Positions 48,480-56,887 of a stretch of DNA of 64,000 nucleotides are shown here, in pieces. Positions within the stretch are counted from its first letter, which is position 1, and every line of letters starts with the position of its first letter. Both the position numbers and the translations under genes were made by a program. The stretch is from positions 62,001 through 126,000 of the forward strand of contig NZ_SNYH01000007.1 of NCBI RefSeq assembly GCF_004363005.1, read 5' to 3'. Source of the DNA: Tenacibaculum caenipelagi (GTDB lineage Bacteria; Bacteroidota; Bacteroidia; Flavobacteriales; Flavobacteriaceae). The notes beneath the pieces were generated by a model. That model saw only the letters and a program-made list of their open reading frames with translations. It made no database searches and was not told the origin of the DNA.

Positions 48480-48553
48480 GGTCCTATAGCTCAGTTGGTT
48501 AGAGCACCTGACTCATAATCAGGTGGTCCCTGGTTCGAGTCCAGGTGGGACCA
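48480..48553 (+). tRNA. tRNA with CAT anticodon (Ile2 or elongator Met)
   Basis: A complete 74-base cloverleaf: acceptor GGTCCTA with TGGGACC, D-arm GCTC/GAGC, anticodon stem CCTGA/TCAGG with loop CTCATAA, T-arm CCTGG/CCAGG with TTCGAGT, discriminator A. CCA is not encoded. The CAT anticodon fits elongator Met or Ile2 read after lysidine modification by TilS. The C4-G69 and C5-G68 acceptor pairs are TilS determinants in E. coli, so Ile2 is favoured, without proof. Confidence 0.95.
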
Positions 48554-48561
48554 CATTTAAG

Positions 48562-48590
48562 GCATCAACATTACGTTGGTGCTTTTTTTT
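48562..48590 (+). terminator. Terminator of the tRNA gene
   Basis: GCATCAAC (48562-48569) pairs with GTTGGTGC (48575-48582) with one wobble, followed by nine T. Confidence 0.85.
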
Positions 48591-48591
48591 T

Positions 48592-48934
48592 GTTTACAGC
48601 ACGCTTCTTCCCTAAAAATCAGTACCACTTTCAAAATCCTTTATCTTAAAAAAACTTAAGCAATTACTATATATTCACCATTAATCTCAAAGATTTTTCT
48701 CAACCTAATCATAATTTACTGTAAAACCATATTTTTTTTGTAACTTTAAAGCACTCCTCGAGAAGTATTTTTTTCATTCTGAAAAAAAATAAATTAACAA
48801 GCGATTTAATTTTACAGTATCATTAAAGTATTGAATTAGTCAGTAAAAGATTAGTAAATGAAACAAAACTAAACCACAACTCCTCATAAACAAAAGTGCT
48901 CTCAGTAAACTTTTATCGCATAAACTTTATAGGG
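48592..48934. other. AT-rich gap with no gene recognised
   Basis: About 340 bases between the tRNA terminator and the PycTM-like gene. I see no open frame with coding character, no repeats and no integrase remnant. A promoter for the next gene must lie here, but no convincing TAnnTTTG is found. Confidence 0.5.
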
Positions 48935-49534
48935 ATGACTACTATGACTACCAAAGAAACCGATTTTCATGAAAATACAGGCATGTACACTACTAGAAAA
49001 GAGCCTCGAAAATCTTTTGCTACTTACCAGAGAAATCAAAACAAATTTTACCTGAATACTTTAAACTTAATAGACAGAAAAGCTGCTATTATGCTACGTG
49101 TAAATGCCACTATTCTTTCTGCCTCTGTTATTTTCTTTAATTACATTACCTCAATCAATTTTGGTGTTAAAATTGCAGCTATTTTAATTATAACTTCCTT
49201 TGTTTCACTGATTTTTTCAATTTTAGCCTCCAAACCTAATAGCCTCTCATTTCTAAGAAGATTTAAAAAAGATATTGTATCTAAATACAAACGAAAAGAA
49301 GAAAACTTATTCATGATTGGTATGTCTAGCGACAAAACTTTAGAAGAATATGAAGAAGCCTATAATAAAGTGTTAAAAAGCCAAGAGCTACAAATAGGAA
49401 ACCAAGTTCGAATTATGTATTTGTTAGAAAAAGAAATGAAACGTGGTTTTTTTTATTTAGAACTAGCGTATAGCAGCTTTTTAGTAGGCCTACTCATTTT
49501 AATTTTAGTACTGTTTTTTGCTAATCTTTTATAA
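48935..49534 (+). CDS. PycTM-like (DUF5706) membrane protein, orphan Pycsar-type effector
   Basis: A protein of about 200 residues with two membrane helices in the middle (about 58-75 and 80-97) and one at the C-terminus (about 175-198). It carries the DUF5706 pattern: a helix with NLIDRKAAIMLRVNATILS, then ILASKPNS, then NLFMIGMSSDKTLEEYEEAY, then a second helix pair after NQVRIMYLLEKEMKRGFFYLELAY. In Pycsar defence this domain is the membrane-breaking effector triggered by cCMP or cUMP. No cyclase is next to it. The start could be 48935 or 48944; the frame extends upstream to 48896. Confidence 0.7.
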   Translation: MTTMTTKETDFHENTGMYTTRKEPRKSFATYQRNQNKFYLNTLNLIDRKAAIMLRVNATILSASVIFFNYITSINFGVKIAAILIITSFVSLIFSILASKPNSLSFLRRFKKDIVSKYKRKEENLFMIGMSSDKTLEEYEEAYNKVLKSQELQIGNQVRIMYLLEKEMKRGFFYLELAYSSFLVGLLILILVLFFANLL

Positions 49535-49614
49535 TTTTTTCGAATTAGTATTACCGATAATCACAAACCTTTTCTTTTTAAAAGAAAATTTTTAATTACC
49601 TCCCTATTTGTGAA

Positions 49615-49657
49615 TGATAAATATCATTGTCCTTCAATTCTTGAATTAATAATTTAG
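49615..49657 (+). promoter_or_regulatory. Crp/Fnr-type site and -7 element of the D-lactate dehydrogenase gene
   Basis: TGATAAATATCA (49615-49626) is followed after 23 bp by TAATTTAG (49650-49657). The site centre lies near -41.5 if transcription starts about five bases after the -7 element. Confidence 0.75.
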
Positions 49658-49683
49658 AAACTGTTTAATTCATTTTCTTACCC

Positions 49684-50679
49684 ATGAAAGTACTTGTATA
49701 TAGTTCAAAAAAATTTGAGGTTCCTTATTTAGAAAAAGCGAACAAAGGAAAACATGAACTAACATTTATAAAAGAAGCTTTATCTTTAAAGACTGTAATG
49801 TTATCTATGGGGTATGATGCAATATCTATATTCGCAGCAGATGAAGCTGATGCTGTTATTCTTGAAAAACTAAATGATTTAAACATTAAGCACATTACTT
49901 TAAGATCTGCTGGATACGACAATGTAGATTTAAAAACGGCATCTAACCTAAACATAAAGGTCGCAAACGTACCTGCTTATTCACCTTACGCTATTGCTGA
50001 ACATGCTACCGCATTATTATTAGCTTTAAATAGAAAACTGATAGAGTCTAATAAACGTATAAATAATTTTAATTTTACTCAAGACAACCTTATTGGTTTT
50101 GATTTAAACAACAAAACAATAGGCATTGTTGGAACAGGAAAAATAGGTTCGGTTATGTGTAAAATTATGCATGGTTTTGGGTGTAAGTTACTGGGATATG
50201 ACATTAAGGAAAGTAAAGATTTAGTGAATTCTTATCAGTTACAATATGTGCCTTTAAAAACCCTATGTAAAGAGGCTGATGTAATTTCTTTACACATACC
50301 TTTAACTACTGAAACCCACCACTTGATTAACGATAGCTTAATTTATGAAATGAAAGAAGGTGTTATTATTATCAATACAGCTAGAGGTGCTGTTATCAAT
50401 ACAGAACATATAATAGCGGGATTAGAAAAAGGAAAAATTGGTGCTTTAGGTATTGATGTATACGAAAAAGAAAAAGGTGTTTTTTTTAGTAACGATTCTC
50501 AAAAAACTCTTGAAGATAATCTTTTAGTGAAGTTAATAGCAATGCCAAACGTACTCATTACTGGTCATCATGCCTTTTTAACTAAAGAAGCGATAACCAA
50601 CATTGCTGAAACCACTATTTATAATTTAAATTGTTGGCAAGAGAATAAAACAACAGAGAATGAACTAACTAATGCGTAG
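49684..50679 (+). CDS. ldhA: D-lactate dehydrogenase (2-hydroxyacid family)
   Basis: Reduces pyruvate to D-lactate with NADH, a fermentative way to regenerate NAD. The 331-residue protein has the NAD-binding GTGKIG at 150-155 and catalytic Arg234 (NTARGA), Glu261 (DVYEKEK) and a histidine in GHHAFLT (295/296), and the RSAGYDNVD segment of D-LDH. Closest in type to fermentative LdhA, though other 2-hydroxyacid substrates cannot be excluded. Its promoter carries the cluster's palindromic site, which fits a low-oxygen role. Confidence 0.85.
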   Translation: MKVLVYSSKKFEVPYLEKANKGKHELTFIKEALSLKTVMLSMGYDAISIFAADEADAVILEKLNDLNIKHITLRSAGYDNVDLKTASNLNIKVANVPAYSPYAIAEHATALLLALNRKLIESNKRINNFNFTQDNLIGFDLNNKTIGIVGTGKIGSVMCKIMHGFGCKLLGYDIKESKDLVNSYQLQYVPLKTLCKEADVISLHIPLTTETHHLINDSLIYEMKEGVIIINTARGAVINTEHIIAGLEKGKIGALGIDVYEKEKGVFFSNDSQKTLEDNLLVKLIAMPNVLITGHHAFLTKEAITNIAETTIYNLNCWQENKTTENELTNA

Positions 50680-50692
50680 TTCTAATAAAAAA

Positions 50693-51616
50693 TTACTTTT
50701 TATAAATATTCTTTAACTGTTTTTTATTTCCTTTTTCATCTAAGACCTCTAAATCATATCTTATCTCTATTTTCGTACCTATAGGTGCATAATAATAAAT
50801 AATCCAAGCATCTGCCTCTTTTGTTCCAATACAGCCATTAGAATATGCTTTTCCTAAAGTTAGTGGATTAGTGGTTGGGTGTATCATTTGTCCATAGCGT
50901 AATCCATTAATTTCTGTTTCTATAAAAGGAATTTGAGGAAGCTTAGTTATTTTGTTATCATCTCTTTTGGTTGTTAAATACTCAAAGTTGTTAACTGGAT
51001 TTACATATCGTGGTTTACGAACATGATTTACTATAAAGCCTTTTCCCGTTTTTGTTTTTAAATCCTCTACTCTACCCGACATTTTAAGATATTTTTCTTC
51101 ATTTTTTCCAACTCTTATAGGAAAATCATACAACATCAAAGAATCTTCATATATCTTAAGTCTAAATTCTGGAATGTTAATATCGATACTAGTTCTTTTA
51201 AAAGAATCAAGTATCTTTTTTGAAACTATAGAATCAGGAATAACTATTAACGCTCCTTTAGGCAAGACAATCATTTTTTTCTGATCATAAACAAAAGAAT
51301 CTATAGCTTTCATCCTATAATAATCAATATTTTGAAGTGTGTCTATAATCCAAGGATTTGATCTAACCAAAAGGTGTTCTGTCAATATATAAGGAACTAG
51401 CGAATCATACTTTTTAACAATAGAATCTAAATACTCAAAATAATTCTCAACAATAATGCTGTTATGAACTTTAACCACAACAGGCAAAGTAGATTGAAGC
51501 GAAACTTTATTATCTATTGATTTTTCCGTCGAAATTATATTTCTACAATCAGGAAAGTACAACTTTAAGATAATCAAAAAGACAAGGATGAAAGTTATTT
51601 TAAGTATCTTAAGCAT
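50693..51616 (-). CDS. L,D-transpeptidase (YkuD family)
   Basis: A 307-residue envelope enzyme with an N-terminal signal anchor (about 3-20). The YkuD catalytic domain is at about 150-290, with the catalytic Cys262 in AYSNGCIGTKEAD and His246 in YGQMIHPTTN. Such enzymes form 3-3 cross-links in peptidoglycan or attach proteins to it. It converges on the lactate dehydrogenase gene and has its own palindromic site overlapping the end of the patatin gene. Confidence 0.85.
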   Translation of the reverse strand: MLKILKITFILVFLIILKLYFPDCRNIISTEKSIDNKVSLQSTLPVVVKVHNSIIVENYFEYLDSIVKKYDSLVPYILTEHLLVRSNPWIIDTLQNIDYYRMKAIDSFVYDQKKMIVLPKGALIVIPDSIVSKKILDSFKRTSIDINIPEFRLKIYEDSLMLYDFPIRVGKNEEKYLKMSGRVEDLKTKTGKGFIVNHVRKPRYVNPVNNFEYLTTKRDDNKITKLPQIPFIETEINGLRYGQMIHPTTNPLTLGKAYSNGCIGTKEADAWIIYYYAPIGTKIEIRYDLEVLDEKGNKKQLKNIYKK

Positions 51617-51672
51617 TCTTTGATTCTATCTGTATTTATAATGAAGCCTTTATAATCATTGTGATTATTTAG

Positions 51673-51715
51673 TAAAGATAAGTTTGCTAGTAGCGTTTTT
51701 AAATGACAATTATCA
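51673..51715 (-). promoter_or_regulatory. Crp/Fnr-type site and -7 element of the L,D-transpeptidase gene
   Basis: Read on the minus strand: TGATAATTGTCA (51715-51704), then 23 bp, then TATCTTTA (51680-51673). The site overlaps the patatin stop codon. Confidence 0.72.
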
Positions 51716-52504
51716 GTTTATAGCTTTCTTTAATTTTGTCTCTTGGTTAAGCATAAAGTGATTTGTAAGTTCCTCTATTGCTTCTTTATAGCCAATATTA
51801 AAAATTTCATTAAGATGTTTTTTATCAAAAATACCATACTTGCTTATCTCTTTCGATGAAATTACTAGTGTACAATCGTTAAATTTTGCATAGTCATCCT
51901 TAAAATACTTTAGTCTAAAAGCACGTTTCATAACATTATGAGAATATTTTAATTCTTTAATTGTTACAGTATTAAAACCATTAACATAACTACCAATTAT
52001 AATATCACACTCTGGCTTTAAGAACTCCACAGGAAAATTATTAAGAGTTCCTCCATCTATATAATAAGAGCTGTTAATTTTAACAGGAGCAAAAACACCA
52101 GGAAAAGCAGCAGATCCTAATACTGGTCTTATCAGTTCTCCTGTATCGAATGTTTTTAGAGTTCCATTTAAAATATCTGTCGCTGTAATTACTAATGACT
52201 TTTTAAGAGAGGTAAAACTGTCTTCCTTTAAATAAACATTAAACTGCTTATAAAATTTTTCTGTATCAATAAGCCCTGGTTTTCTAAAAGCATATTTTTT
52301 GATATCTAATATCTGAACACTTTTAAAAAACTCTAACATATCTTTCCAACCATAACCATAAGCATACAACGAACCAACTATGGCGCCTACACTAGACCCA
52401 GAAATATGTGTTGGAAAAAGACCAAACTCCTCTAATGCCTTAATCGTTCCAACATGAGCAATACCCCTACTGCCTCCACCTGAAAGAACTAAACCTATAC
52501 TCAT
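51713..52504 (-). CDS. Patatin-like phospholipase
   Basis: A 263-residue cytoplasmic lipase of the RssA/patatin type. The glycine-rich oxyanion loop is LSGGGSRGIAH, the nucleophile is Ser38 in GSSVG and the catalytic aspartate is Asp150 in YIDGGTLNNFP. Such enzymes release fatty acids from phospholipids. It is divergent from the mla operon; the two share a gap with two back-to-back palindromic sites. Confidence 0.9.
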   Translation of the reverse strand: MSIGLVLSGGGSRGIAHVGTIKALEEFGLFPTHISGSSVGAIVGSLYAYGYGWKDMLEFFKSVQILDIKKYAFRKPGLIDTEKFYKQFNVYLKEDSFTSLKKSLVITATDILNGTLKTFDTGELIRPVLGSAAFPGVFAPVKINSSYYIDGGTLNNFPVEFLKPECDIIIGSYVNGFNTVTIKELKYSHNVMKRAFRLKYFKDDYAKFNDCTLVISSKEISKYGIFDKKHLNEIFNIGYKEAIEELTNHFMLNQETKLKKAIN

Positions 52505-52530
52505 AACATATTTATTTAAAATTTTATACT

Positions 52531-52573
52531 TAAATTTATAATCAAAATGTTTTACTTGAAATGATATCTATCA
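52531..52573 (-). promoter_or_regulatory. Crp/Fnr-type site and -7 element of the patatin gene
   Basis: TGATAGATATCA read on the minus strand (52573-52562), then 23 bp, then TAAATTTA (52538-52531). Confidence 0.72.
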
Positions 52574-52584
52574 GTTTCACCATA

Positions 52585-52627
52585 TGATTTTTATCATTTT
52601 GAACACCATTTGATTCAAATACATTTG
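52585..52627 (+). promoter_or_regulatory. Crp/Fnr-type site and -7 element of the mla operon
   Basis: TGATTTTTATCA (52585-52596), then 23 bp, then TACATTTG (52620-52627), a full -7 consensus. Confidence 0.78.
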
Positions 52628-52649
52628 ATTATAACATTAAACCTAACTT

Positions 52650-53432
52650 ATGCTACGCTTTGATGTCATGACTAAGCAGCTAAAGTCTTTTTTTATAGAG
52701 ATTGGAGAATTATCTCTTTTTACCTCCCGTTTTTTTAAGGAAACCTTTAAACAGCCTTTTGAATTAAAGGAACTACTACAACAATGCTATCAAATAGGCA
52801 ATCGTTCGTTACTTTTAGTGAGTATTACTGGTTTTATAATCGGATTAGTACTAACCTTACAAACTCGCCCTACTTTAATGGAATTTGGCGCTGTATCTTG
52901 GATGCCCTCCATGGTTGGCATCTCAATTGTTAGAGAAATAGGTCCAATTATTACAGCTTTAGTATGTGCAGGAAAAATAGGTTCTGGGATTAGTGCCGAA
53001 TTAGGTTCTATGCGTGTTACCGAACAAATAGACGCAATGGAAGTATCTGGCATAAACCCATTTAAATATTTAGTAGTTACTCGAGTTTTAGCTGTTACTT
53101 TTATGCTCCCTTTGTTAATAATTATAGCCGATACCATTGCCCTTTTTGGATCCTTTTTAGTTGAGAACGTAAAAGGAAATGTCTCTTTTGTATTATTTTT
53201 TAATCAAGTATTAGATGCTTTGAAATTTGGAGATGTGGTTCCTGCCACAATAAAATCATTCTTCTTTGGAGCCGCAATAGGGCTTATCGGTAGTTTTAAA
53301 GGCTACAATTGCGAAGAAGGAACAGCTGGTGTTGGTAAAGCCACCAACATTGCTGTGGTATCTACATCTTTATTGTTATTCATTATTGATTTTATGGCTG
53401 TTTTTGTAACCGATATCTTTTTTGAGTTATGA
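52650..53432 (+). CDS. mlaE: MlaE-type lipid ABC transporter permease
   Basis: Permease of an MCE lipid transporter moving phospholipids between membranes. The 260-residue protein has about five or six helices and the family segments GFIIGLVLTLQT, IVREIGPIITALVCAGKIGSG and ELGSMRVTEQIDAMEVSGINP. A second ATG at 52668 (MTKQLKSFF) is equally plausible. It overlaps the ATPase gene by four bases. Its promoter has a palindromic site, which sets it apart from the usual housekeeping Mla. Confidence 0.93.
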   Translation: MLRFDVMTKQLKSFFIEIGELSLFTSRFFKETFKQPFELKELLQQCYQIGNRSLLLVSITGFIIGLVLTLQTRPTLMEFGAVSWMPSMVGISIVREIGPIITALVCAGKIGSGISAELGSMRVTEQIDAMEVSGINPFKYLVVTRVLAVTFMLPLLIIIADTIALFGSFLVENVKGNVSFVLFFNQVLDALKFGDVVPATIKSFFFGAAIGLIGSFKGYNCEEGTAGVGKATNIAVVSTSLLLFIIDFMAVFVTDIFFEL

Positions 53433-54178
53433 GTAGTACGCATGATAAAAAGGTAGTTCTTGAAATTAAAGATTTATACAAAGCCTTTGGAGACAACCAA
53501 GTGCTTAACGGGTTTAATATGCAGCTTTATGAAGGTGAAAACCTAGTAATTATGGGAAGATCTGGCTCTGGAAAGTCTGTTATGATTAAATGTTTAGTTG
53601 GCTTAATGGAAGCTGATAAAGGAATCATTTCTGTTATGCATCATGATATCACTACCCTAAATCAAGAAGCTTTAGATGTTCTAAGAGCTGACATAGGTTT
53701 TTTATTTCAGGGGAGTGCTCTATATGATTCTATGACCGTGCGTGAGAATTTAGAATTCCCATTACGTGGTCATACAAAAAAGAATGGAAAACTAATTGAT
53801 ACAGAAAAGTTGGTTGTTGAGGCTTTAGAAAATGTTGGGCTGGCAAACACGATAGACATGATGCCCTCAGAATTGTCTGGAGGGATGAAACGACGAGTTG
53901 CTTTAGCTCGAACACTTATCTTACAACCAAAAATTATTTTATACGATGAACCAACAAGTGGATTAGATCCTATTACTGCGAAAGAAATTATTATCTTAAT
54001 GCAAGATATTCAAAAGAAATACAATACATCATCGCTTATTATTACCCATGATGTAGACTGTGCGCGAGTTATCTCGGACAGAATGATATTACTTATTGAT
54101 GGTATCGATTATGCAGCTGGAACGTTTAAGGAATTATCCAATTCTAAAGACCCAAAAATTAAAGCTTTTTTTAAATAA
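53429..54178 (+). CDS. mlaF: MlaF-type ABC transporter ATPase
   Basis: ATPase for the MCE transporter, 249 residues. Walker A is GRSGSGKS, the signature is LSGGMKRRVALAR and Walker B is IILYDEPTSGLD. The FLFQGSALYDSMTV Q-loop is typical of MlaF. It overlaps mlaE (four bases) and is followed by the MCE protein gene five bases later. Confidence 0.95.
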   Translation: MSSTHDKKVVLEIKDLYKAFGDNQVLNGFNMQLYEGENLVIMGRSGSGKSVMIKCLVGLMEADKGIISVMHHDITTLNQEALDVLRADIGFLFQGSALYDSMTVRENLEFPLRGHTKKNGKLIDTEKLVVEALENVGLANTIDMMPSELSGGMKRRVALARTLILQPKIILYDEPTSGLDPITAKEIIILMQDIQKKYNTSSLIITHDVDCARVISDRMILLIDGIDYAAGTFKELSNSKDPKIKAFFK

Positions 54179-54183
54179 GTATC

Positions 54184-55176
54184 ATGAAAAAAACAAACTC
54201 ACAAAAATTTAGATTGGGATTATTTGTATCTATAGGCACAATTATTTTTCTTGTCGTTATTTATCTTATAGGGCAACGACAAAGTATGTTTAAAAAAAAC
54301 TTTACTATTAGTGCTTACTTTCAAAATGTTAATGGGTTACAAAACGGTAATAATGTTCGTTATTCAGGAATTGACATAGGAACAGTAAAAGAAATAACCA
54401 TGATTAACGATTCTACTATTAAAGTAAATATGGTTATTGACAAAAAAATAGCTGGTCATATACATAAAGATGCAGTAGCAACAATAGGCTCAGATGGGCT
54501 CGTGGGTAATATGCTTGTAAACATAGTACCAGGAGAAAGATTAGAGACTGTAATTAGCAATGGTGATGTTATTAAGTCTTCCAATAAGCTTGGAACTGAT
54601 GATATTTTAAACACCTTAAATGTTACCAATAAAAATGCTGCAAAACTTACTGCAGATCTTTTAAAAATAACCAATAAATTATTAGAAGGCAAGGGTACTT
54701 TAGGTGTTTTATTAAACGATACTATTTTGGCTAAAGATTTAAAACAATCTGTTGCCAATCTTAAAAAAGTAAGTCAGGGAGCATCAAATACTGTTAACGA
54801 ATTAAATCATATGATAGTTTCGTTAAAAACAAACGATGATACCGTTTTAGGCATGTTAATGAATGATACGATTTCAGGTAACAAGCTAAAAACTATTGTT
54901 TCCAATTTAGAAGTTTCAAGCTCAAAAGTTGATAGCCTTATTGGTAATATTAATGTTTTAGTTCGAGATATTAACTCTAGTAAAGGCGCTTTTAATTATA
55001 TCACAAAAGACACTTCCTTAGTAAATAGTCTAAAATCTACACTTAAAAATATAAATGAAGGAACAGAAAAATTTAATGAAAACATGGAAGCTTTTAAGCA
55101 TAATTTTTTAACACGAGGTTATTTTAGAAAATTAGAAAAGCAAAAGAAAAAAGCTGAAAAGAAATCAAATAAGTAA
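54184..55176 (+). CDS. mlaD: MlaD-type MCE-domain protein
   Basis: The periplasmic lipid-binding subunit. The 330 residues have one membrane helix (about 12-30), an MCE domain (about 38-115; NVNGLQNGNNVRYSGIDIG and IGSDGLVGNMLVNIVPG) and a long helical, repetitive tail (about 130-315) like that of tunnel-forming MCE proteins, ending in a lysine-rich stretch. It completes a three-gene mlaEFD operon without mlaB or mlaC nearby. Confidence 0.93.
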   Translation: MKKTNSQKFRLGLFVSIGTIIFLVVIYLIGQRQSMFKKNFTISAYFQNVNGLQNGNNVRYSGIDIGTVKEITMINDSTIKVNMVIDKKIAGHIHKDAVATIGSDGLVGNMLVNIVPGERLETVISNGDVIKSSNKLGTDDILNTLNVTNKNAAKLTADLLKITNKLLEGKGTLGVLLNDTILAKDLKQSVANLKKVSQGASNTVNELNHMIVSLKTNDDTVLGMLMNDTISGNKLKTIVSNLEVSSSKVDSLIGNINVLVRDINSSKGAFNYITKDTSLVNSLKSTLKNINEGTEKFNENMEAFKHNFLTRGYFRKLEKQKKKAEKKSNK

Positions 55177-55217
55177 TGCATTACTTATTTAGAAGAGTTA
55201 TATCGTTATAAGTGAAA

Positions 55218-56657
55218 TTACTTTTTCTTTTTTGAATCGGTACTTTTAAAACCAATTCTTCTTCTCGACTCTTGGTCTTTTCTTTCCAATTCTTCCTCCA
55301 ACATTTTATACCTACTTATATCTTTAATAGTTACAACCACAGCTGCTATATTGTTTTCATTATCTATTATAGGTCTCCCACTCAATAAAACCCTTCTAAT
55401 TTCATTCGTCTCTTTATTCATTAATAACACATCAATATCGTTAGTGATTTTGCCTCCCAAAGCTTGTTCAGCTGGAAGATTTTGTGCTGGAAAAGTCCTT
55501 CCCCCATGTGGATTTAATACTTTAAAGTGATCTGAAAAATCGATAGATATTTTAGAATCATCTTCTATCCCAAAAAGTTCATTTGCTACCTCATTAGCCA
55601 ATATAACCTGTTTATCGGTATTTGCAACTAATACTCCATCACTAATATTTTCTAGAATCATGTTTAGTTTTTGTTGATTCTCATATAATTCATTCATTCT
55701 TCTTTCATTCTCTTCTTGAAGTATTAGATCTTTGGTAATATCTCTTACAACGGCATATAATCTTCCTGTATTCTTATCTGAAGTAGCATTCCAAGACAAC
55801 CACTTAACACTCTCATCTTTGCATATCCATCGATTGTTAAAACTTACTAGATTTGCTCCACTTTCTAATCTTTTAATCGCTTCTTTTGTCTTTTCAAGGT
55901 CATCAGGAAAAATATAATTAGCAAATGGATTGCTTATCAGCTCCTCAGTAGTATATCCTAAAAGGTTACTTAATGATGGATTTACTTTTAGAAACCTCTC
56001 ATTAGAGGCAATAACAAGACTATCTATTGAAATATTAAAAAAAGTATCCGCTGCCTTTTGTGACTCTGTAATTACCTTCCTTTCAGTAATATCTGTAGAA
56101 ATATTCCCAATGGCATATACCCTATTAGAAATGTCAAATAAAGGAAACTTAACAGATAAATATGTGTGTGGTCCGTCAGATTGTTCTACTATTTCTTCTA
56201 TTTGAATTTCCTCTCCAGCTTTTATGACCTCTAAATCAGCTTCAAGATATCTATCTGCAATTTCTTTTGGTAAAATATCGTGGTTTGTTTTTCCTATTAA
56301 ATTTTTCTCTGATCCTCCAAAAAAAGATTGAAACTTCTCATTTACCAATATATATTCACCATTTATCTTTTTTACAGAAATAGCGTTAGTTGTGTTATTT
56401 ATTATTGATTGTAATAATTTCTGATTCTTTAAAAGCGCTGCTTCCGATTGCTTTTTAGCTTTGAGTTGTGCTTTTAAAATAAAGAACACCGTTGTAAGCA
56501 TCACTAAAATAACAATTATTAATGCCAATGAAATCCAATTCCACAAACTACTACCAGTAGCATTCATTTGTTTCCAATAAATAATACCAAGCACAATAAC
56601 CATAATACTATTTATAATGTAACCGTACAGATTTTTTCTTTCTAATGGGATTTTCAT
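55218..56657 (-). CDS. Membrane-anchored triple-PAS protein without output domain
   Basis: A 479-residue protein with two membrane helices (about 9-25 and 38-62), then three PAS domains (about 78-190, 198-318 and 330-450) and a coiled-coil tail. The first PAS segment includes KTNHDILPKEIADRY. No histidine kinase, cyclase or GGDEF domain follows; the protein ends in a lysine-rich tail. It could be a sensor adaptor for another kinase. It is divergent from the Met-rich lipoprotein gene, and its promoter has a palindromic site. Confidence 0.8.
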   Translation of the reverse strand: MKIPLERKNLYGYIINSIMVIVLGIIYWKQMNATGSSLWNWISLALIIVILVMLTTVFFILKAQLKAKKQSEAALLKNQKLLQSIINNTTNAISVKKINGEYILVNEKFQSFFGGSEKNLIGKTNHDILPKEIADRYLEADLEVIKAGEEIQIEEIVEQSDGPHTYLSVKFPLFDISNRVYAIGNISTDITERKVITESQKAADTFFNISIDSLVIASNERFLKVNPSLSNLLGYTTEELISNPFANYIFPDDLEKTKEAIKRLESGANLVSFNNRWICKDESVKWLSWNATSDKNTGRLYAVVRDITKDLILQEENERRMNELYENQQKLNMILENISDGVLVANTDKQVILANEVANELFGIEDDSKISIDFSDHFKVLNPHGGRTFPAQNLPAEQALGGKITNDIDVLLMNKETNEIRRVLLSGRPIIDNENNIAAVVVTIKDISRYKMLEEELERKDQESRRRIGFKSTDSKKKK

Positions 56658-56677
56658 TTATATTCTATTTTAACATA

Positions 56678-56720
56678 TCAATATATTGAACTTCGGTAAT
56701 ATCTAAAATGACTTACATCA
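56678..56720 (-). promoter_or_regulatory. Crp/Fnr-type site and -7 element of the triple-PAS gene
   Basis: TGATGTAAGTCA read on the minus strand (56720-56709), then 23 bp, then TATATTGA (56685-56678). Confidence 0.7.
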
Positions 56721-56794
56721 ACTAAAACACTACCTATCAGTAAATTTACACAAATAATCATTACCAATATTTCTTTCTATACATTCTTTATATA

Positions 56795-56837
56795 TGACGA
56801 ATATCATTTCAAATAAAAAAAGTTCATTTTACCTTAG
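56795..56837 (+). promoter_or_regulatory. Crp/Fnr-type site and -7 element of the Met-rich lipoprotein operon
   Basis: TGACGAATATCA (56795-56806), then 23 bp, then TACCTTAG (56830-56837). Confidence 0.72.
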
Positions 56838-56887
56838 TTACCGATACCCTGATTAACTTAATCATGAATGTTACAAAATTTAGTCCC

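Noticed and set aside
49570..49588. Hairpin TTTTCTTTT/AAAAGAAAA after the PycTM-like gene
   Set aside because: Almost entirely A-T pairs; not distinguishable from AT-rich background.
51653..51667. Palindrome TAATCATTGTGATTA upstream of the L,D-transpeptidase gene
   Set aside because: Its half-sites are in the opposite polarity (ATCA before TGAT) with a 3-base centre, so it does not fit the regulon site, and it lies downstream of the proposed transcription start.
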